Source of the DNA: CF-46 sp963760735
GTDB lineage: Bacteria > Chloroflexota > Limnocylindria > Limnocylindrales > CSP1-4
DNA length: 64,000 bases
Direction: 5' to 3'
Assembly: GCA_963760735.1 (NCBI GenBank)
Contig: CAVXEB010000007.1
Span: 729,594 to 793,593, forward strand
Under the pieces are notes generated by a model, which saw only the letters and a program-made list of their open reading frames with translations, made no database searches and was not told the DNA's origin. Both the position numbers and the translations under genes were made by a program. How positions within the stretch are numbered: position 1 is the stretch's first letter; each line of letters opens with the position of its first letter. Shown piece by piece: positions 34,236 through 42,459 of this stretch.

Positions 34236-35453
34236 TCACCGGAGCGAGCGGAAGGTCGCTCGGATCTCCTCGGAGAGCACTTGTGGCTGCTCCCAGGCAG
34301 CGAAATGGCCGCCCTCGGCCACCCGGTTGTAGTGGATGAGCTTCGGGTAGGCCTTCTCGGCCCAGGTCCGCGGAGCCGGGTAGAGCTCGTCCGGAAAGAC
34401 GGTCACGCCGACCGGGATGTCGACGCCCTTGGTGTCGAAGAAGGCGAGGTGGCTCTCCCAGTACAGGCGGGCCGAGGAGATCCCGGTGTTGGTCAGCCAG
34501 TAGTGGGTGATGTTGTCGAGGACGTCGTCCCGCGACAGGCCGCCCGCCTTGCCCACGAACGCCCGCGCGATCAGCTCGTAGCTGGCCACGTCGTGATCGA
34601 TCATCCAGGCCGCCAGGCCGATCGGCGAGTCCACGATCCCGTAGAGGGTCTGGGGCCGGTTGCCCATCTCCCCCGCGTACCCGGTGCCGGTCGCGAAGAA
34701 GTGCCTGAGGATGTCGAAGGCCTTGTCCTCGTCGGGCGCGAGGCCCGCCGGCTTGGGACCTCCGCTCGCGAGCGCCTTCGAGACGTCCGGCGGCACCGTC
34801 GCTGGCATGTTCGTGTGGATCCCGAGCAGTCCCTCGGGTTTCAGCAATGCCGTCTGTTCCGTGACGGCATTCCCCCAGTCGCCGCCCTGGGCCACGTAGC
34901 GCGTGTAGCCGAGCCGCTGCATCAGCACGACCCACGCGCGCGCGACCCGAATCGGGTCCCAGCCCGTCACCGTCGGCTTGCCCGAGAACCCGTGGCCCGG
35001 GATCGACGGGATGACGAGATGGAAGGCGTCCGCCGCACTTGCTCCATGACTCGTCGGATCGGTGAGCGGCCCGATGATCTTCAGCTGCTCGACGGTCGAG
35101 CCGGGCCAGCCGTGCGTGACGATCAGAGGCAGCGCGTCATCGTGCCTCGAGCGGACATGGATGAAATGAACGTCGACGCCGTCGATCCGGGTGATGAAAT
35201 GCGGCAGGGCCGCGAAGCGCTTCTCGAACGGGCGCCAGTCGTACTGCGTCCCCCAATACCGGGCGATGGCCTGGATCGTTGCCAGCCGCACGCCCTGCGA
35301 GGGATCGGTCTCGCGGTCGGGCCACCTCGTCGCATTGACGCGTCGGCGCAGGTCGGCCAGCTCTTCCTCCGAGGCCTCAAAGCTGAACGGGCGGATCGCG
35401 TCGTCGCGCTCGGCAACCGCGGTGCCCCCGGCGGACATGGAGTCGGACGTCAT
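34236..35453 (-). CDS. Epoxide hydrolase with N-terminal EHN domain
   Basis: A 405-residue protein. An EHN-type N-terminal domain (RPFSFEASEEELADLRRRVNATRWPDRET) precedes the alpha/beta hydrolase: HGWPGSTVEQLKI, nucleophile Asp in VAQGGDWGNAVTEQ near 189, and catalytic His in VAEGGHFAAWEQPQ near 380. Two conserved Tyr lid residues are likely around IHYN and YWGTQYDW. It hydrolyses an epoxide to a diol by family; the substrate is unknown. GAGGAG lies 7 bases before the ATG. Confidence 0.9.
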   Translation of the reverse strand: MTSDSMSAGGTAVAERDDAIRPFSFEASEEELADLRRRVNATRWPDRETDPSQGVRLATIQAIARYWGTQYDWRPFEKRFAALPHFITRIDGVDVHFIHVRSRHDDALPLIVTHGWPGSTVEQLKIIGPLTDPTSHGASAADAFHLVIPSIPGHGFSGKPTVTGWDPIRVARAWVVLMQRLGYTRYVAQGGDWGNAVTEQTALLKPEGLLGIHTNMPATVPPDVSKALASGGPKPAGLAPDEDKAFDILRHFFATGTGYAGEMGNRPQTLYGIVDSPIGLAAWMIDHDVASYELIARAFVGKAGGLSRDDVLDNITHYWLTNTGISSARLYWESHLAFFDTKGVDIPVGVTVFPDELYPAPRTWAEKAYPKLIHYNRVAEGGHFAAWEQPQVLSEEIRATFRSLR

Positions 35454-35528
35454 CTGGCGCTCCTCTCGCTCATGCGGTTGGCGAACGTTCTTCCGGCCGA
35501 GACGGTCGGGGGCCGACGTGTCGGCTGA

Positions 35529-35680
35529 TCAGTGGCTGGCACAGACCGGCGTGTGAATGGCGCCCGCGCCGTCGCGATACGGGGCCAGGAATGCGGTCAT
35601 TGCCTCCAGCATCTGGTCGGGAGCCTGCTCGGCGAGCCAGTGGCCGACGCCGGGGACAGCCTGGTCGGCGACACCTTCCG
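35529..35680 (-). pseudogene. C-terminal remnant of an alpha/beta hydrolase
   Basis: The minus strand encodes GVGHWLAEQAPDQMLEAMTAFLAPYRDG and a stop at 35529, matching the catalytic-His C-terminus of the alpha/beta hydrolase family and resembling GVGHNLPQEAP of the gene at 33281. No start or upstream part is found in any frame, so this is a relic of a third hydrolase beside the two intact ones. The remainder of 35681-35984 contains no gene I can support. Confidence 0.6.
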
Positions 35681-35984
35681 CCCGGTTACCCCTGGATCAT
35701 CATCTGCACCGTCGCGATGACGACCGCAATGCTGCTCCCGGCTCGACGGGAGGTGCCAACCGGCCCCCACGCCTCCGGAACGCGAGCCGGCACGAGACGG
35801 ATGCGAGCACCGGCACCGTACCGGGCAGGGTCGATCGGTCCTCCTCGCGGCGGCTCGGTCGCCTGGCCGCTCGTCATCCAGGCTGCGCATGGGTTCGAGC
35901 CGCCCAGCCCCGTGCATGACCAGTGAATCAGTTCCATGCCTGTGGAGACGTCGGAGATGACCTCGGGAACTCCGTGAGTCGTCC

Positions 35985-35990
35985 TACACT
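35985..35990 (+). promoter_or_regulatory. Putative -10 element (TACACT) of the cyclase-ATPase gene
   Basis: TACACT lies 6 bases before the ATG at 35997 and no Shine-Dalgarno site is visible, suggesting a leaderless transcript. No -35 element stands out. Confidence 0.4.
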
Positions 35991-35996
35991 CCGTCG

Positions 35997-38900
35997 ATGG
36001 TCCGCTGTTCTTCGTGCGGCGGAGAGAGCCCGGCCCGCTTCCGACACTGCGGGTATTGCGGCGAGGCGCTTGGGCAGCCCTCCCCCGCGCGCGAGACGCG
36101 CAAGACTGTCACGATCCTGTTCAGTGACCTCACCGGCTCGACCGCACTCGGCACGCGGCTTGACCCGGAATTGTTGCGCTACATCCTGGGCCGCTACTTC
36201 GCGAGCATGCGAGAGGTCATCGAGCGCCACGGCGGAACCGTCGAGAAGTACATCGGCGATGCGGTGATGGCCGTCTTCGGCGTTCCGCTTGCCCACGACG
36301 AGGACGCCCTTCGCGCCGTCCGCGCCGCGGCCGAGATGCGTGACGCACTCGAGCGGCTCAACATGGGCCTGCGGGTCGAACGAGGCGTAAGCCTGGAGGC
36401 GAGAACCGGGGTCAATACGGGCGTCATCGTCGTCGGACCGCGTGGACCGGGTGAAGCGATCGTCGTCGGTGACGCCGTGAACGTCGCCGCGCGGCTCCAG
36501 ACGGCCGCCGCGCCAGGAGAGATCGTCATCGGCAGCGCCACGCTCGCACTCGTGCGCGATGCGGTTGAGGTCGGTCCCGCCGACTCCTTGGAGCTGAAAG
36601 GCAAGGCGGAGCCCGTGGTCGCGTACCGGCTCCTCCGCGTGGCGGCGGGCGCCGAGGGGCACCGCCGCCGCCTTGATGCGCCGATGGTTGGACGTCAGCG
36701 CGAGCTCGATGCCCTTCGGCAGGCGTTCGAGCACGCTGTCTTCAGCAGGTCCTCCCGGATCGCCACGATCCTCGGCACGGCCGGTGTCGGCAAGAGTCGA
36801 CTCGTCGCCGAATTCCTCGGGCTCGTCCGCGACCGCGCTCGCGTCGTCCGCGGTCGCTGCCTCGCGTACGGCGAAGGCATCACCTACTGGGCCGTCGCCG
36901 AAATCATCCGACAGGCAAGCGGCATCGAGGACGATGACTCCGCCGAGACCGTGCGGGAGCGGATCGGGACGTTCGTCGCTGGCCTGCCGGAGGCGCCGGC
37001 CATCGCGCGCGCCCTCGCCAGCCTCATCGGTCTCAATTCGTCGGCGGCCAAGGAGGAGCTCGTCTGGGCATTCCGCCGCGCCCTTGAACACCTCGCCGAC
37101 GAGCGGCCTCTCGTCGTCCTCATCGACGACATCCACTGGGCCGATCCGACCCTGCTTGACCTCATCGAGTCGGTAGCCGACCTGGCCCGAGAGTCACCGA
37201 TCCTCTTCGTATGTCCAGCGCGTCCGGAGCTCTTCGACGACCGTCCTGCCTGGGGGGGCGCCAGGTTCAACGCAGACACCATCCTGCTCGAGCCGCTGTC
37301 CGAAGGGTCCGCCCTCGACCTGATCGATGCGCTCGTGCCCGGTGATGCCCTTCCAATCGCGGTGCGCGCCAGCATCGCCGACGCGGCTGAGGGCAATCCC
37401 CTGTATGTCGAAGAGTTCGTCCGGATGCTCATCGACAACGGGGAGCTGGTGGCGGATGCGGACGGATGGGCCGCGTCGCACGATCTCGGATCGATCGCGA
37501 TGCCGCCGTCGATCGCGGCGTTGCTGACGGCTCGGCTCGATCGACTCGCCCCCGAAGAACGGGCAGTGGCGGAGCGCGCGTCGGTTGTGGGACGCGTCTT
37601 CGATCCGTCATCTGTTGTTGCCCTCTCGCCCGTCGAGAGACGTCTGGACGTTCCGCGAAACCTCATCGAGCTCGTCCGAAAGGAGCTGATCCGACCGGAT
37701 CGCTCGGGGTTCGCCCAGGGCGATGCCTTTCAATTCCGGCACACGCTCATCCGCGATGCCGCGTATGAAGCGTTGCCGAAAGCGGAGCGCGCAGAGCTGC
37801 ATGAGCTGTACGCTCGCTGGCTTGACCTGAGCGCGGGAGACCGCCGGAGCGAGGTCGAGGAGATCGTCGGCTACCACCTCGAGCAAGCGTTCCGGTATCG
37901 CGAGGAGCTGGCATCCATCGACGACCGGGCCCGTGGGCTCGCCGGCCGGGCTGCCGAACGGTTGATCGCCGCAGGCCGCCGAGCGTACGAACGATCGGAT
38001 ATCGCAGCGACCGTGAACCTGTACGGACGCGCGGCGACGTTGCTCGACCCCGCCGATCCGGCCCGTCTCGCGATCCTGCCCGAGCTCGGTCGCGCACTGG
38101 ACTCGAACGGGCGTTTCGATGATGCCCGGGCCTGTTTCGAGGAGGCGCTCGAGCGGTCGGAGGCGGCGGGTGCTGAAGGGCCGTCAGCCCATGCTCGAGC
38201 CCTGCAGTGCCTGGGCTACATCGCAGAGGTCACCCTCGCGGACCGACGCCGGGTTGCGGATGCCTGCGAAGAGGTCTTCGTCCGCCTGGCGGACGAGCGC
38301 GGGCTCGCTCTGTGCTGGAGGCTTCGCGGCGAGGCCTCGTGGAGGGAGGGGAAGGCGGCCGGGGACGAAGCCGCTCTCGCCCGAGCGCTCGAGTACGCTC
38401 GCCGCGCCGGCTCGCACCGTGAGGAGGCCTTGATCGCCAACAGTCTCAGCGCCGGTCTTGTCCTCGGGCCGACGCCCGTGCTGGACGGGATCCGACGCTG
38501 CGACGAGATCCTCGCACGTGCACCTGACGACCGGGGCATCGAGATGGCGATGTCGCATGCGCTCGCACACCTTCATGCGCGTCTCGGTCAGTTCGACGTT
38601 GCTCGAAAGCTTGCCGTGCGTTGCCGCGAGATCGCCGTCGAGAGCGGCCAACGTGCCGACGCGGCCCACCTCAGCGAGGTCGAGTGGGACGTTGAGACCC
38701 TGGCCGGGAACCACCAGGCCGCCGAAACGATCATCGCCGAGGGTTGCAGTCAGTTCGCCGCGATGGGCAGGCGGCATGCGATGCTTGAAGCGTTCCTTGC
38801 CTTGTCGCAGGTCAGCCTCAGCCACGACGTGGACATCGAGACGATCGAGGCGTTGGCGGCCGAGAACCGTCAGGCGACCCGCGCATTGCTGGAAGCCGCG

Positions 38901-39152
38901 ATGGCCGGCGCGCACCTCAACGCCGGGCGCATCGACGAAGCCGAGCGGAACGCCCGGAGCGCGGTCGACTACTTCGCAAGCACCGATCTCATCACCTTCC
39001 ACGCCGAGACTGCTTTGATCCTCGGCGATGTTCTGCGCGCGTCGGGTCGTCGCGCCGAGGCAGACGCGGTGTTCCGGGGGGCCCTGGATCTCTTCCGCCA
39101 GAAGGGCAGCGACGTCGGCGCCCGGAACGCCGCGGCTCGCCTCGCTGGCTGA
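35997..39152 (+). CDS. Adenylate/guanylate cyclase-AAA ATPase-TPR signalling protein
   Basis: A 1051-residue cytoplasmic protein. Residues 4-22 are a zinc ribbon (CSSCGGESPARFRHCGYCG). A class III cyclase domain follows (about 36-215) with both metal Asp residues in TILFSDLTGSTALG and KYIGDAVMAVFGVP. A STAND/AAA ATPase is next with Walker A GTAGVGKSRLV near 261 and Walker B LVVLIDDIHWAD near 374. The C-terminal 450 residues are TPR-like helical repeats. There is no LuxR helix-turn-helix, so it acts as a signalling enzyme or scaffold. This layout is common in soil bacteria; triggers are unknown. Confidence 0.92.
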   Translation: MVRCSSCGGESPARFRHCGYCGEALGQPSPARETRKTVTILFSDLTGSTALGTRLDPELLRYILGRYFASMREVIERHGGTVEKYIGDAVMAVFGVPLAHDEDALRAVRAAAEMRDALERLNMGLRVERGVSLEARTGVNTGVIVVGPRGPGEAIVVGDAVNVAARLQTAAAPGEIVIGSATLALVRDAVEVGPADSLELKGKAEPVVAYRLLRVAAGAEGHRRRLDAPMVGRQRELDALRQAFEHAVFSRSSRIATILGTAGVGKSRLVAEFLGLVRDRARVVRGRCLAYGEGITYWAVAEIIRQASGIEDDDSAETVRERIGTFVAGLPEAPAIARALASLIGLNSSAAKEELVWAFRRALEHLADERPLVVLIDDIHWADPTLLDLIESVADLARESPILFVCPARPELFDDRPAWGGARFNADTILLEPLSEGSALDLIDALVPGDALPIAVRASIADAAEGNPLYVEEFVRMLIDNGELVADADGWAASHDLGSIAMPPSIAALLTARLDRLAPEERAVAERASVVGRVFDPSSVVALSPVERRLDVPRNLIELVRKELIRPDRSGFAQGDAFQFRHTLIRDAAYEALPKAERAELHELYARWLDLSAGDRRSEVEEIVGYHLEQAFRYREELASIDDRARGLAGRAAERLIAAGRRAYERSDIAATVNLYGRAATLLDPADPARLAILPELGRALDSNGRFDDARACFEEALERSEAAGAEGPSAHARALQCLGYIAEVTLADRRRVADACEEVFVRLADERGLALCWRLRGEASWREGKAAGDEAALARALEYARRAGSHREEALIANSLSAGLVLGPTPVLDGIRRCDEILARAPDDRGIEMAMSHALAHLHARLGQFDVARKLAVRCREIAVESGQRADAAHLSEVEWDVETLAGNHQAAETIIAEGCSQFAAMGRRHAMLEAFLALSQVSLSHDVDIETIEALAAENRQATRALLEAAMAGAHLNAGRIDEAERNARSAVDYFASTDLITFHAETALILGDVLRASGRRAEADAVFRGALDLFRQKGSDVGARNAAARLAG

Positions 39153-39203
39153 CAGGACTCAGTCTCCCATCCGGGTCGTCCCGCTGAGACGGCCTCGATC
39201 GGG

Positions 39204-39515
39204 ATGTCTGCCCCGCTCGGAGCATGGCCCGTGCGAGCAACTGGCGCGGCTCGGCAGGGACTTCGTCACGGACCCACGGGCCGGTCCCGATCGGAACGCG
39301 GCAACGCCTGGGGGCCGGAGTGGCTGAGCCTGGTGCTGGCGGGCCTCGCGATCGGCGCCGTCTGGGGCGCGATCTTCGGGTTCGTCGCCCAATCGGCCAC
39401 CGGCGGCCAGCGTGACTTTGCGTCGACGAGCGCCATCATCGCCGCTCGGTACGAGGTCACGGTCGCCGACGCCTACGCCGACAACGCCCGAACGCTCTTC
39501 TCTTCCCTGGGCTGA
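39204..39515 (+). pseudogene. C-terminal remnant of a general stress protein (DUF1269/GSP17M-like)
   Basis: The last 65 residues (LVLAGLAIGAVWGAIFGFVAQSATGGQRDFAS, AIIAARYEVTVADAYADNARTLF) match the membrane hairpin and C-terminal strand-helix of general stress proteins that normally have about 160-180 residues and a N-terminal alpha/beta domain. That N-terminal domain is missing; the upstream 30 codons are low complexity. It is probably a truncated gene, though a short expressed protein cannot be excluded. Confidence 0.6.
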
Positions 39516-39703
39516 CTCACTCCTCCCGAGTCCAGCTCGCTCGGCGGTCGGCTCTGGGGGGCCGGCCGCCGGCTCATGCACGCAGCGGCTCGGGATCTGT
39601 GCGCAGGAACTTGAGGAGCGACTCGGAGTCGAGTCGTTCTGGATGCGACACCCAGGAGGGGTGCCGGCTCGATCGGTGCGTGAGCCGGTATGATCGGCGT
39701 CTC

Positions 39704-39776
39704 GCGCCTGTAGCTCAGTGGATAGAGCGTCGGCCTCCGGAGCCGAAGGTCGCAGGTTCGAATCCTGTCGGGCGCG
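39704..39776 (+). tRNA. tRNA-Arg (anticodon CCG)
   Basis: A 73-base cloverleaf: acceptor GCGCCTG pairs with CGGGCGC, D arm GTAGCTCAGTGGATAGAGC, anticodon arm TCGGC-CTCCGGA-GCCGA with CCG, and T arm GCAGGTTCGAATCCTGT. CCA is not encoded (CTCG follows). Its 3' end TCCTGTCGGGCGCGC recurs at 52.64 and 59.04 kb. The flanks 39516-39703 and 39777-39913 hold no genes. Confidence 0.95.
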
Positions 39777-39830
39777 CTCGAACACTTGTTCTATATCTGC
39801 GCGATCGCTCTCGGCGCGGGAACCGGCTGT

Positions 39831-39849
39831 GGGCGTCCTATGGGCGCCC
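39831..39849 (+). terminator. Possible hairpin terminator after tRNA-Arg
   Basis: GGGCGTCC and GGGCGCCC pair as an 8-bp stem (one G-T pair) around a TAT loop, 54 bases beyond the tRNA. No T tract follows, so it is weak. Confidence 0.4.
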
Positions 39850-39913
39850 TGAAGGTGCCTTGTAGCGAACACAGCTCGGATCGCACGGGTCGCGTCCGTT
39901 GATGGTTGTTGAG

Positions 39914-40378
39914 CTACTCGGCCGCCACCGCCGTGGAAGAGCAGCACGGACAGCCGCCCTCAGCGGCTCCCGCTACCGCGTCCGCTGCCTCGCAACAGGG
40001 CCCATCGAAGATCACGAGAGAACGACGTGGGCGCCCGAGGTGCCCGAGCAATCCGACCAGCCGAGCGTCGAGAGCCTGCAATCCCGCGATCCGGTCGGCG
40101 ATCTCTGCGCGTCGTTGCTCGATCACCTGAGGCAGCTCCGCGGTCGAGTCCGCGCAGTGCCCTGAGTGACACCAGCCCGCGATCCTGGCCGCGTCCTCGA
40201 GCGGGAGGTCAAGCCGCCGAAGGTCGATCAGCAGGCGCAGATGCTCGACATCGGCATCGCCGTACTCCCGATAGGCATTGTCGCGCCGACTCGCCTGAGG
40301 GAGCCACCCCGAGCGCTCGTAGAAGCGCACGGTGTCCGTCGAGACGCCGACCTCCTGAGCGAGTTCACCGATCCTCAT
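39914..40378 (-). CDS. MerR-family transcriptional regulator with Cys-rich C-terminus
   Basis: A 154-residue regulator: winged helix MRIGELAQEVGVSTDTVRFYERSGWLPQASRRDNAYREYGDADVEHLRLLIDLRRLDLPLEDA, a coiled-coil dimerisation helix, and cysteines typical of metal or thiol sensing: GWCHSGHC near residue 75-80, GPCCEAAD near 135 and GCPCCSST near the end. MerR proteins twist promoters with over-long 19-bp spacers, and exactly such sites lie before this gene and before the gene at 41261-42349. It therefore probably controls itself and that operon. The inducer, perhaps a thiophilic metal, is inferred from cysteines only. Confidence 0.88.
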   Translation of the reverse strand: MRIGELAQEVGVSTDTVRFYERSGWLPQASRRDNAYREYGDADVEHLRLLIDLRRLDLPLEDAARIAGWCHSGHCADSTAELPQVIEQRRAEIADRIAGLQALDARLVGLLGHLGRPRRSLVIFDGPCCEAADAVAGAAEGGCPCCSSTAVAAE

Positions 40379-40383
40379 GTGCG

Positions 40384-40414
40384 CAGCAAGACCTTGGAGT
40401 GGCTCGAATGTCAA
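40384..40414 (-). promoter_or_regulatory. MerR-type promoter/operator of the merR-like gene
   Basis: Minus strand: -35 TTGACA (40409-40414), 19-base spacer, -10 TTGCTG (40384-40389), then ATG 5 bases later. The spacer ends in ACTCCAAGGTCT and is an imperfect dyad (TTCGA-N5-TCCAA). Bases 40389-40414 match 23 of 26 positions of the site at 42362-42387. Confidence 0.75.
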
Positions 40415-40420
40415 GGGCCT

Positions 40421-40805
40421 TCAGCGGACCTCCGTCAGGTCGCAGGTGTTGCCCTCGCTGTCCTTGAACCAGGCTGCCTTGGCGACGCCGAAGTCCGCCA
40501 GTCCGTCGATCATCCGGAGGTCCCCGAGGTCGTACTGCTCGAAGACCACGCCATGCCCGCGGAGATCGGCCATGACCGACTCGATGTCCTTGACCTCCCA
40601 GCCCGCGATCGTGTTATGGGCGGTCCCGGCCGACGGCGTGCCATACAGGTACAGCCAGGTCTCGCCGGCAAATCGATACCACACGTCGCCCGCGTCCTCG
40701 TGCTCCGGTAACGAGTCCGAGCCGTTCCTCGTACCAGCGGCGCGCCCGGACGAGGTCGATCGCCGCCGCCCTGGCGCTGATCGGGAACTGGCTCAACGGC
40801 GTCAT
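40421..40805 (-). pseudogene. VOC/glyoxalase-family protein with one frame break
   Basis: Two frames join into a protein of about 128 residues: FPISARAAAIDLVRARRWYEERLGL, then LPEHEDAGDVWYRFAGETWLYLYGTPSAGTAHNTIAGWEV, VMADLRGHGVVFEQYD, and GVAKAAWFKDSEGNTCDLTEVR. This is a complete vicinal oxygen chelate domain as in glyoxalase/bleomycin-resistance proteins. The break is at about 40711-40716, one surplus base (or two missing). The ATG at 40805 overlaps the SRPBCC stop (ATGA). Context places it as the last gene of the MerR-controlled operon. Confidence 0.78.
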
Positions 40806-41264
40806 GACATCGCCGACGCCATGACCGGCGCCGCCTCGACCTGTGTCTTGAGCCGGTGGAGTTCGCGCGCCGGACCGGCCTTCGCCTCCATCGCGACCAT
40901 CGGCGACAGCAGCCGCCACAGGCCGTGGAGTCGGATGTCCGCGCCGTAGGTCGCCTTCGTCGACGCGGGACCGATGGACTCGAGGTCCAGCGTGACCTCG
41001 AGATCGAACGGCGCTCCGCTGACCGACCGCCAGGTGATCCGGCGCCCGGGCTGTGGCGTCAACGACCTCGAACTCCACGTCCCAGCCGAACGGGCCGAAC
41101 CGCATCCGCTCGCGCCCGCGCGCCCCCGCCTGCGTTCCATCCCCGCTCACCGTCCGCGCGTCCGTGACGGCCATCCACTCCGCATGTCGAACGATGTCCG
41201 CGGCGTACGCCCAGACGTCCTGCGCGGACCGCGCGATCGTCTGCTGTGCCACACCCTTGCTCAT
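40802..41264 (-). pseudogene. SRPBCC-family protein with one frame break
   Basis: Two frames combine to about 154 residues: SKGVAQQTIARSAQDVWAYAADIVRHAEWMAVTDARTVSGDG, FGPFGWDVEFEVVDAT, then PGRRITWRSVSGAPFDLEVTLDLESIGPASTKATYGADIRLHGLWRLLSPMVAMEAKAGPARELHRLK. This is a polyketide-cyclase/SRPBCC fold (START-like ligand pocket). One surplus base at about 41051 breaks the frame after VVDAT. AAGGAGG lies 6 bases before the ATG at 41264, which overlaps the upstream fusion gene stop. A ligand is not known. Confidence 0.78.
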
Positions 41265-42349
41265 GTCCGAGCCTCCTTCTGCTCGACGACCGGCAGCGCG
41301 CCGGCGATGACGTTGGCAAGGCGCGCGTAGGCGGCTTCCTTGTCGACCCGCATCCGCTCGACCGCGCCCCCGTCCGCGGGTGACCCACCCTGGTAGGCCC
41401 AGCGAAGCCGGAGACGCGTCCCGCTCTCGGTCGGATCGAGGTCGGCAGTGGCCGCGACCGGACCGACGCCCGGCACCGCCAGTCGCCAGGCGACGCGGTC
41501 GTAGGGCTGCCAGTCGACGATCTCCTCGAGCGTCGCGAGGCGGCCGGTCACGCACTGCGCGGTGGTCCCGACGCCCCGACGCCCACCAGCCGTCGTCTCC
41601 TCGATCCGGATGGGACCCTCCCATCGCGTTCGCAGGGCCGGCGAGGTCAGATGTGCCCAGACGACTGATGGCTCGGCGGCAAGGGTCGCCTCGAGGTCGA
41701 TGGCCACGTCGGCGTCGGCGATGTCGAGACGTCGCTCTCCGCTCTCGGCCTGCCAGCGAGCTTCGAGATCGAGGGTGAAGGTGTCGACATTGCCGAGGTG
41801 CTCGATCGCCTCCCCGCCCGACCGCAGCCCGAGGGCGTCGGGGTCGAGACCGAGGGCGTCGACGGCGGCGGCGGTGAACAGGGCGAAGCCGTTGGCGTGC
41901 GCCTCGGCGGCGCCCGTCCCTTTCAGCAACCGGTGGACGATGATCACGTCCGACCCGGCCAGCTCGTCCCGACCGGCGATGCGACTCCAGACGAAGGACC
42001 CGTGGTGGATAAACACCTTGAGGTCGAGCTTGGGCGCCAGGCGGCACGAGTTGCAGTCGCAGGTCGTGGCCTGGTCGATGCTGCGCAGCCGTCGCCGGAA
42101 GGCGAGGTAGGACGCTTCGATCGCGTCGAGCAGGAGGGACCCGTCGGCGCGCCCGTCCTCGACGAACAGGAACGCGGCATCACCCTCGAACTTGGCCAGT
42201 CGGAACGGCGGCTCCAGGCGGCCGACGATGGTCTCGAGCAGATCGCCGGCAATGACCGGAGCGTGTTCGATCTCGCTCCCTGACAGGTACGCGGTATAGC
42301 CGGTCAGGTCGGCGATGACGAGGAAGCCGGACTCGGGTGTCGCTGCCAT
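41261..42349 (-). CDS. DUF2652 cyclase-like domain fused to an SRPBCC domain
   Basis: A 362-residue fusion. The N-terminal DUF2652 part resembles class III nucleotide cyclases: LVIADLTGYTAYLSG carries the first metal Asp near residue 13 and LAKFEGDAAFLFVED the second near 55. A Cys cluster TCDCNSCRL lies near 98-103. From about residue 205 an SRPBCC domain follows (DVAIDLEATLAAEPSVVWAHLTSPALRTRWEGPIRIEETTAGGRRGVGTT). Whether it makes a cyclic nucleotide is unknown. It heads the operon with a second SRPBCC and a VOC gene, all linked by ATGA overlaps, behind a MerR-type promoter. Confidence 0.85.
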   Translation of the reverse strand: MAATPESGFLVIADLTGYTAYLSGSEIEHAPVIAGDLLETIVGRLEPPFRLAKFEGDAAFLFVEDGRADGSLLLDAIEASYLAFRRRLRSIDQATTCDCNSCRLAPKLDLKVFIHHGSFVWSRIAGRDELAGSDVIIVHRLLKGTGAAEAHANGFALFTAAAVDALGLDPDALGLRSGGEAIEHLGNVDTFTLDLEARWQAESGERRLDIADADVAIDLEATLAAEPSVVWAHLTSPALRTRWEGPIRIEETTAGGRRGVGTTAQCVTGRLATLEEIVDWQPYDRVAWRLAVPGVGPVAATADLDPTESGTRLRLRWAYQGGSPADGGAVERMRVDKEAAYARLANVIAGALPVVEQKEART

Positions 42350-42356
42350 GGCGCGA

Positions 42357-42387
42357 AACGTAGACCTTGGAGTCGGTCCAATGTCAA
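42357..42387 (-). promoter_or_regulatory. MerR-type promoter/operator of the DUF2652-SRPBCC operon
   Basis: Minus strand: perfect -35 TTGACA (42382-42387), 19-base spacer, -10 TACGTT (42357-42362), ATG 7 bases later. The spacer dyad TTGGA-CCGAC-TCCAA is the expected MerR target. It is nearly identical to the site before the merR-like gene at 40389-40414. Confidence 0.82.
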
Positions 42388-42459
42388 TACCCGATCTTCG
42401 GGTGACATCGCGAGGCGAGTATGGTCGCAATCGGACCGAACTCGGGTGAAGGAGAGGCA

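Noticed and set aside
35597..35937. Two minus-strand ORFs in the spacer before the cyclase-ATPase gene
   Set aside because: No ribosome-binding site, no family resemblance and composition typical of chance frames.
39599..39865. Plus-strand ORF running through tRNA-Arg (VAQWIERRPPEPKVAGSNPVG)
   Set aside because: This peptide is the classic translation of a tRNA gene; the DNA folds as tRNA-Arg.
40379..40414. Longer start of the merR-like gene (TTG at 40414)
   Set aside because: That TTG is part of the TTGACA -35 element of the MerR-type promoter; the family N-terminus begins at ATG 40378.
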